Source: JBGSYJ01 sp041748075 (GTDB taxonomy: Bacteria > Acidobacteriota > Thermoanaerobaculia > Gp7-AA8). From it: a stretch of DNA of 64,000 nucleotides. Numbering within the stretch: the first letter of the stretch is position 1; each line of letters begins with the position of its first letter. Under the pieces are notes generated by a model. That model was not told the origin of the DNA. It did not search any database and saw only the letters and a list, made by a program, of their open reading frames with translations. The stretch spans positions 158,339 to 222,338 of the forward strand of contig JBGTDX010000105.1 in the NCBI GenBank assembly GCA_041748075.1, read 5' to 3'. The translations under genes and the position numbers were made by a program. Below are positions 59,189 to 64,000 of the stretch, one piece after another.

Positions 59189-61162
59189 TCATTGTGGATT
59201 GTACGTGCTCTCGGAGGCAGTGGTGCCGCTCCGTATGTTCACCTGATTTCTGGCGATGTCGAAGACGATCTGTTCCCCCTTGATCGTTCCTCGGGGATCC
59301 GTCAGCTCGGCCGGGGATCCGTCGAGCAGCAGCATGCGAGTCGCCATCTGATAGGTTGCCTTCTCCCCGCTCCCCTGCCGTCCGGTCTCCCTTTCTTCGA
59401 CTCTGACCTTGTCATAGGCCTCGACCCGTTCGATTTTCCGCTCGGCGGTGAAGAAGAGCGATGCGCGATCGGCCATGAGAGTCCGTGTCAGCTCGTCGAT
59501 CCGAACCTTTCCGGACAACTCCGCGGTCCGTTCCTGCTTCTTCGCCGTCAAGACGTCCATACTCGCAATCACCGGCGCGGTGCTTCCTTCGGGACCCGCA
59601 TTGTACAGAACCGCCTTCACGTCGTTCTTCGCCTGTAACAGATCTCCGGCTCCCTGCACGAGGAGCTCGTCCGCCAGGAGCGTGTTCTTTTCCTGCCATG
59701 CACGGACCTTCCCCTTGAAGAATGCCGCGCGGGTCGACTGGCGCAGGACCGCGGTATCGGAATTCACGTAGACCGGCTCGCCGGTCGAAGGAAAAAGCGA
59801 CGTGCCGCTTGCCGTGGAAATACCTCCCTCGCGCGGAATGAGCTGGGCATTGACGTTCCCGTTGACCCGGACATTTCCTTCCCTTGGCGCGATCTCGATC
59901 AGGGTGCCTCTGAGGCTGTGACCGTCCGCACGCAGCGTGGGTAGCGATCCCGCGGGCGAGGTCAGCACCATTCGATCTCCCGGGATATCGTAATTTGCCA
60001 GCCCTGCCGTAGCCTGAGCGCCGGGCTCGTCAAAGTGGACATTGCCCCGTAGAACCGCTCCGGACGCGGAGCGTGTCGCCGGGTCGAAGTCGACGACGAT
60101 CTGGTCGGATCGAAGAATACGGGAGCCCACCGGAAGGGCCTCTCGAAGCACGACGCTTCCGTTGGCCTGGATCTCACTCAGCGCGCCGGCCTCGAGGGCC
60201 ACTCGCATGGATTGCGCGGTCATGCTCCGAACAGGAGGCCCTGCGAGGTGTGCGCGCGCCGGGACGCTCTCTCCGTAGATCGAGATCGCGCGGAGCTCGC
60301 CCTGCGGCCCCATTTCTCCCTCGTACCGGTCCGCCTGGATCTGTTTCTCACCGGGGCCGCCAACACCGGCGCTCGCTGCCGCACCCGTCGTGCCGGCCAG
60401 CCGCATGATCACGTTGCCACGTCCTCCGAGTCCGGTGAGTACCTTTCCGCTCTGATCGAATCGCGCCTGCGCGGTATCGGAGCGCACCGAGTCGCTCCCC
60501 TTTCGCAGGACAACGGTCCCGGAAAAGTCCGCCTGGCTGCTGTCCCTGAGAAAAGTTGCTTCAGAGGAATCGAGAGTCATCGGCGATTCGCCCGGGTTCG
60601 AGGCGGCGAGCTCACCGTGCACTCGATTGAAAAGTCTCATACGATTCTGCTCCACGGCAAGGTCGACGCCTCCCGCTTTCCCGCTCCAGGAATCGAACCG
60701 GAACTCGACCGGAACGCTGTTGACCATCCGGTTGCCATCGAACTTCAGATCCCGGGTCACGAGAACCAGCCCGTCGCTCGAGGCAACGCGGACCTCCCCT
60801 CGCAGCTCCGCCTCCTTTGTCTTGAGCTGAAACTGCACCAGCGGCGCCGACATCTGATAGGTGCCGCCGTTCGTCCTGTAAATCGTGATCTGGGCATCTT
60901 CGAGCGCATACCAGCCGGAGGTGAATCCCATCGTGCGTCGCGCGCGGATCCGGGAGACGACCCGCCCGCCGATTGACTGCGTGTCCTCGAACTCATAAGT
61001 CACAAGCTCGGGCTGCTCGCCGGTTCTCAGCGTTGAGGACACACCGCCACGGTCCAGCTGTTCCTGTTGCACCCTCGCCGTGTACGAAAAGGCGATGAGA
61101 ACGATGAAGGCAACAAAAAAGATCGGAAGGACGATGCGAAGGATGCGAACGCTTCTGTTCAT
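59189..61162 (-). CDS. LptC-LptA type periplasmic LPS bridge protein, fused
   Basis: 657 residues. One membrane anchor (about 7-28, ILRIVLPIFFVAFIVLIAFSY) and an LptC-like domain (about 40-190; EFEDTQSIGGRVVSRIRARRTMG), then a long stretch of repeated OstA-type beta-jellyroll modules (about 200-640; MTAQSMRVALEAGALSEI and MASMDVLTAKKQERT-type units). LptC plus LptA would usually be two proteins totalling about 370 residues, so this seems to be a single-chain bridge or a long LptC. It lies just before lptB. Confidence 0.87.
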   Translation of the reverse strand: MNRSVRILRIVLPIFFVAFIVLIAFSYTARVQQEQLDRGGVSSTLRTGEQPELVTYEFEDTQSIGGRVVSRIRARRTMGFTSGWYALEDAQITIYRTNGGTYQMSAPLVQFQLKTKEAELRGEVRVASSDGLVLVTRDLKFDGNRMVNSVPVEFRFDSWSGKAGGVDLAVEQNRMRLFNRVHGELAASNPGESPMTLDSSEATFLRDSSQADFSGTVVLRKGSDSVRSDTAQARFDQSGKVLTGLGGRGNVIMRLAGTTGAAASAGVGGPGEKQIQADRYEGEMGPQGELRAISIYGESVPARAHLAGPPVRSMTAQSMRVALEAGALSEIQANGSVVLREALPVGSRILRSDQIVVDFDPATRSASGAVLRGNVHFDEPGAQATAGLANYDIPGDRMVLTSPAGSLPTLRADGHSLRGTLIEIAPREGNVRVNGNVNAQLIPREGGISTASGTSLFPSTGEPVYVNSDTAVLRQSTRAAFFKGKVRAWQEKNTLLADELLVQGAGDLLQAKNDVKAVLYNAGPEGSTAPVIASMDVLTAKKQERTAELSGKVRIDELTRTLMADRASLFFTAERKIERVEAYDKVRVEERETGRQGSGEKATYQMATRMLLLDGSPAELTDPRGTIKGEQIVFDIARNQVNIRSGTTASESTYNPQ

Positions 61163-61217
61163 GGAATGTACGTCACGAGGCTCTCAACAGAGAGAGGAGC
61201 CCATTCGTTCCTCCGCT

Positions 61218-62921
61218 TCATTCTCCCTCTCCCGCCGGGAGAGGGGAAGAGTCCGCCCTCGCATCCAGAATTTCTGCTCGCAATCCTGCAGGTGCCCACG
61301 AATCGGGCTCCAGATGGAAAACAACTGAGCAACGCGAAGCCTGGAGGGAGGGCAACAGATCCCTTCTCGACGGCCAGAGCACGGCCCGAAACGTTCCGTC
61401 GTCGTCGCCCATGGTGAGCTCGAAACAATCTTTCGAGAACTCCCGCACGTGCTTCGTCACGACGTTCTCACAAAGAAACACCGGTTGAGGATTGGCTGCG
61501 CCAAAGGGCTCGAGGACATCGAGCTCTTTCAGAAATGCGGCATCGATCTCCGAGGCCTTGAGAGACGCATCGACGTCGATCACCTTGAGAAAATGTGTCT
61601 CGTCGAGACAGTCGGCGATGGCATTGAGCCGCGCCCGGAGCTGGGGAACGGAGCCTCGTCTCAACGAGAATCCGCAGGCATATTCATGCCCTCCGAAATG
61701 CTCGAACAGATCCCTCACCTGCTCGAGACAATGGTGAAGATTGACTCCGACTATGCTTCGTGCCGATCCGACCGATATCTCGTCTCCCAGCGAGATGGCG
61801 AGTGCGGGACGGTGGTACTTCTGCGCGATCTTCCCTGCGCAGAGCCCGAGCACACCTTTGTGCCATCTGTCGCCGGCGACCAGAATGATTCGAGGAAGCG
61901 GCGCCGAGGGATCGATCTGTTCCTCGGCCGCGGCCAGCACTTCCCGTTCGACCGCGCGGCGCTCCTCGTTCAGACGGTTGAGCTCGGACACGAGCGGGAA
62001 GGCATCTTCCTCGTTCCGTGCTGCGAAGAGCTCGATCGCGGTGTCCGCCGATGCCAGCCTTCCCGCCGCGTTGATGCGGGGACCGATCTTGAATCCGACG
62101 TCGCTGGCGCGGAGGGGCTTTCCGTAGATTCCGATCCGCTTGAGCAGGCCGCGCAGTCCGTGGTTTCGAACGTCGGCCAGACCCTGGAGGCCGATGCGCG
62201 CAATCGTCCTGTTTTCTCCGATCAGGGGCGCCACGTCAGCGATCGTGCCGATCGCCGCAATTTTCAGCAGGGAGTCGATCGACATTTTCTTTCCGCCGCG
62301 CCGCAACAGCTCGCAACACAACTTGAACGCGACGCCGACTCCAGCCAGCTCTTTGAAGGGATAGACGCACCCTTCCTGTTTTGGATTCAGGACGGCGGCC
62401 GCCTGGGGCAGAAAACCAGGAGGGAGATGGTGATCCGTGATGATCACATCAATCCCCTTCTCCAGCGCCCGCTCCACCGGCTCGACCGAGGTAATCCCGC
62501 AGTCGACCGTAATCACCAGTCCTACCTTCCGGTCGACCAGGACGCGATCGAGAACCTCCGTTTTCAGGCCGTAGCCATCCACCAGACGGTGCGGAACGAC
62601 CGAGTGCACGTCTGCGCCGAGCACTTTGAGAACCGTCGACAGCAGTACGATCGACGTGACGCCGTCGACGTCGTAGTCGCCGTAAATGAGAATGGATTCG
62701 AGGTCGCGAATCGCCCGCGCGATCCGCTCGCACGCATGATCCATTCCGTGGATCGTGGAGGGATCATGGAGATCGGAAATCTCCGGAGCCGAGAACAGGC
62801 GGAACTCTTCTGCAGACAGGATTCCCCGTCGCGCAAGAATCGAACGCAGCGCGTCAGATGCAATGGGGAGGCTTTCGCTACCGGTCGCTGGGGGCAAAAT
62901 GTTCCAGGAGTCGTGAAGCAT
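61218..62921 (-). CDS. recJ: Single-stranded-DNA-specific exonuclease RecJ
   Basis: 567 residues from the ATG at 62921, giving the normal length. DHH phosphoesterase motifs: YGDYDVDGVTS near residue 76, VDCG, TDHH and the GGH motif region, with a DHHA1 domain and OB-like C terminus. Degrades ssDNA 5' to 3' in repair. The last residues (SPLPAGEGE) are encoded by a palindromic repeat. Confidence 0.94.
   Translation of the reverse strand: MLHDSWNILPPATGSESLPIASDALRSILARRGILSAEEFRLFSAPEISDLHDPSTIHGMDHACERIARAIRDLESILIYGDYDVDGVTSIVLLSTVLKVLGADVHSVVPHRLVDGYGLKTEVLDRVLVDRKVGLVITVDCGITSVEPVERALEKGIDVIITDHHLPPGFLPQAAAVLNPKQEGCVYPFKELAGVGVAFKLCCELLRRGGKKMSIDSLLKIAAIGTIADVAPLIGENRTIARIGLQGLADVRNHGLRGLLKRIGIYGKPLRASDVGFKIGPRINAAGRLASADTAIELFAARNEEDAFPLVSELNRLNEERRAVEREVLAAAEEQIDPSAPLPRIILVAGDRWHKGVLGLCAGKIAQKYHRPALAISLGDEISVGSARSIVGVNLHHCLEQVRDLFEHFGGHEYACGFSLRRGSVPQLRARLNAIADCLDETHFLKVIDVDASLKASEIDAAFLKELDVLEPFGAANPQPVFLCENVVTKHVREFSKDCFELTMGDDDGTFRAVLWPSRRDLLPSLQASRCSVVFHLEPDSWAPAGLRAEILDARADSSPLPAGEGE
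61225..61245. repeat. CCCTCTCCC/GGGAGAGGG palindrome in the 3' end of recJ
   Basis: Nine-base arms (61225-61233 and 61237-61245) with a three-base loop. The same dispersed palindrome type appears at about 39155-39316. It encodes the recJ C-terminal SPLPAGEGE. Confidence 0.75.
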
Positions 62922-63059
62922 CGAGGAAAGCCATTGTAGCGTGAGCTCATGTACCAGGACATTCCGAATCCGATGTCCCGGCCCCGCACGGACGTGCGAC
63001 AGGTGGAGCATTCTTCCCGGCCCTTCGCCCCAACCCGAGATGTTCCAAACGATCCGAAG

Positions 63060-63083
63060 AGCAGCGGATCGGAATCCGCTGCT
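63060..63083 (-). terminator. Possible terminator after accA
   Basis: A perfect 10-bp stem (63060-63069 with 63074-63083) and 4-base loop that includes the accA stop codon. The T-run after it on the minus strand is weak, so this is a candidate only. Confidence 0.45.
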
Positions 63084-64000
63084 ACTTCTCGTAGACTCCC
63101 ATCTTGCGAAACTTCTTGTAGCGTTCCTCCCGCAGCGCGGCCGGCTTGAGCTTTCCGAGCTCCTTTAGAGCCTTCGTCAGAAACGGGCGCAGGAGGTCCG
63201 CGGCCCGCTCCGGGTCACTGTGCGCGCCCCCGGGTGGTTCCGGGACGATCTCGTCGATGACGCCTAGCTCCAGCAGCGAAGTCGCCGTCATCTTCATCGC
63301 CTTCGCCGCTTCCTGCGCGGCTCCCGGGTCTTTCCACAGAATGGCGGCACATCCTTCGGGCGAAATGACAGAGTAGACCGCGTTCTCCATCATGAAGACC
63401 CGATCGGCGACCCCGAGTGCCAGCGCGCCCCCGCTACCTCCCTCGCCGGTGACGGTCGCGATGACCGGGACATTGAGTCCCGCCATCTCCCGAAGATTTA
63501 CGGCGATTGCTTCCGCCTGCCCCCGCTCCTCGGCGCCGAGTCCCGGATACGCACCAGGCGTGTCGATCAGAGTGAGGATGGGACGGTTGAACTTCTCGGC
63601 CAGCTTCATCACACGGAGGGCCTTGCGGTAGCCCTCCGGACGCGGCATCCCGAAGTTCCGCGTGATTTTCTCTTTGGTGTCGCGACCCTTCTGGTGTCCG
63701 ATCACGGCACAGGCGACGCCCCCGAACGTGGCAAAGCCGCTGACGATCGCCGGATCATCCCCGAATTTACGATCGCCATGAACCTCGACGAAATCTTCGA
63801 AAAGGAGGTTCAGATAGTCGAGCGTGTAGGGCCGGAGAGGATGCCGGGCAACGAGCGTCCGCTGCCAGGGGGAGATGTTTGCGTAAATCTCCTCGGAGAC
63901 TCTGTTAAGCTTTTTCCGGAGCTCGGCCACTTCAGGGTCGTTGTTCGTTTCGCCGTCCGGTTGGGAGAGATCCTGAATCTGCCGGCGAAGTTGCAGAATC
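63082..64000 (-). CDS. accA: Acetyl-CoA carboxylase carboxyltransferase subunit alpha, 5' end cut by window edge
   Basis: Open to the right edge; the visible C-terminal part is 305 codons. It transfers the carboxyl group to acetyl-CoA in fatty-acid synthesis. Recognised by SPWQRTLVARHPLRPYTLDYL, GDRKFGDDPAIVSGFA, GVACAVIGHQKGRDTKEK, and VIATVTGEGGSGGALALGVADRV. An internal GTG at 63930 is not the start, because the frame upstream (about 23 further codons: LRRQIQDLSQ...) continues the normal N-terminal helix. AccB, C and D are not seen here. Confidence 0.93.
   Translation of the reverse strand, partial: ILQLRRQIQDLSQPDGETNNDPEVAELRKKLNRVSEEIYANISPWQRTLVARHPLRPYTLDYLNLLFEDFVEVHGDRKFGDDPAIVSGFATFGGVACAVIGHQKGRDTKEKITRNFGMPRPEGYRKALRVMKLAEKFNRPILTLIDTPGAYPGLGAEERGQAEAIAVNLREMAGLNVPVIATVTGEGGSGGALALGVADRVFMMENAVYSVISPEGCAAILWKDPGAAQEAAKAMKMTATSLLELGVIDEIVPEPPGGAHSDPERAADLLRPFLTKALKELGKLKPAALREERYKKFRKMGVYEK

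Noticed and set aside
61449..62939. 496-codon plus-strand frame opposite recJ
   Set aside because: Shadow frame; RecJ motifs are all on the minus strand.
63930..63932. GTG at 63930 as the accA start
   Set aside because: The frame stays open to the window edge and the residues before the GTG fit the usual N-terminal helix of AccA.

Overview
The window looks like chromosomal DNA of a GC-rich, diderm (LPS-bearing), heterotrophic bacterium. It carries LptB, LptF/G, LptC/A, LolA and KdsD (outer-membrane and LPS biogenesis), sigma-54, a long-form HPF, and an HprK-RapZ-PTS block. The fused Lpt proteins, cyanophycin genes and c-di-AMP riboswitch make an Acidobacteriota-like lineage my best guess, but this is inference: there is no rRNA or marker search behind it. 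There are no phage genes, transposases, CRISPR arrays or plasmid functions. Almost everything reads as core chromosome; the unusual material lies in gene architecture and in the spaces between genes.

Layout. 1-5.3 kb: end of a DD-peptidase, a secreted repeat protein, then a minus-strand run of HAD phosphatase, M19 dipeptidase, zinc-ribbon protein and type II NADH dehydrogenase. 5.4-8.7 kb: a plus-strand cluster (acetyltransferase, B12-binding mutase subunit, acyl-CoA carboxylase beta subunit, HAD phosphatase) pointing to branched-chain or propionate acyl-CoA metabolism. 9-14.5 kb: ispH, a DUF3108 protein, a lone receiver domain, a degenerate ABC ATPase, and an ECF sigma/anti-sigma/LTXXQ periplasmic protein operon. 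14.6-19.3 kb: a chemoreceptor fused to a peptide-binding protein, a short-chain prenyl synthase, and a c-di-AMP (ydaO-type) riboswitch with its own promoter and terminator pointing antisense into the prenyl synthase, followed by tRNA-Phe. 19.4-24.4 kb: PPK2, RNase III, an EnvC-like factor, an S41 protease lacking its serine, and a membrane protein. 24.5-28.5 kb: cyanophycin synthetase and cyanophycinase. 28.6-36.5 kb: S55 peptidase, a seven-blade propeller protein and a dppABC-like peptide transporter without ATPases. 36.5-47 kb: coaD, a TPR protein, a polysaccharide flippase, long-chain prenyl synthase, YajQ, LolA, KdsD, PckA and a one-piece LptF-LptG. 47-51.4 kb: parAB, a bifunctional nuclease, MiaB and a coiled-coil secreted protein. 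51.5-64 kb: a minus-strand block reading accA, recJ, lptCA fusion, lptB, rpoN, hpf, hprK, rapZ, EIIA-Man, HPr, EI.

How they fit together. Envelope biogenesis dominates: LptB, LptF-LptG and LptC-LptA supply much of an LPS export bridge, KdsD feeds Kdo synthesis, LolA carries lipoproteins, and the flippase and prenyl synthases supply lipid-linked sugars. The PTS has EI, HPr, one EIIA and HprK but no EIIB or EIIC, so it is probably regulatory. Cyanophycin genes indicate a nitrogen/carbon reserve, and PPK2 a link to polyphosphate.

Between genes there is a repeated oddity: at least eight intergenic elements built of 7-bp tandem words, most with two arms that are reverse complements. The word differs between loci but is conserved within each locus. 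These elements, the orphan riboswitch and the chemoreceptor-binding protein fusion are the strongest leads.
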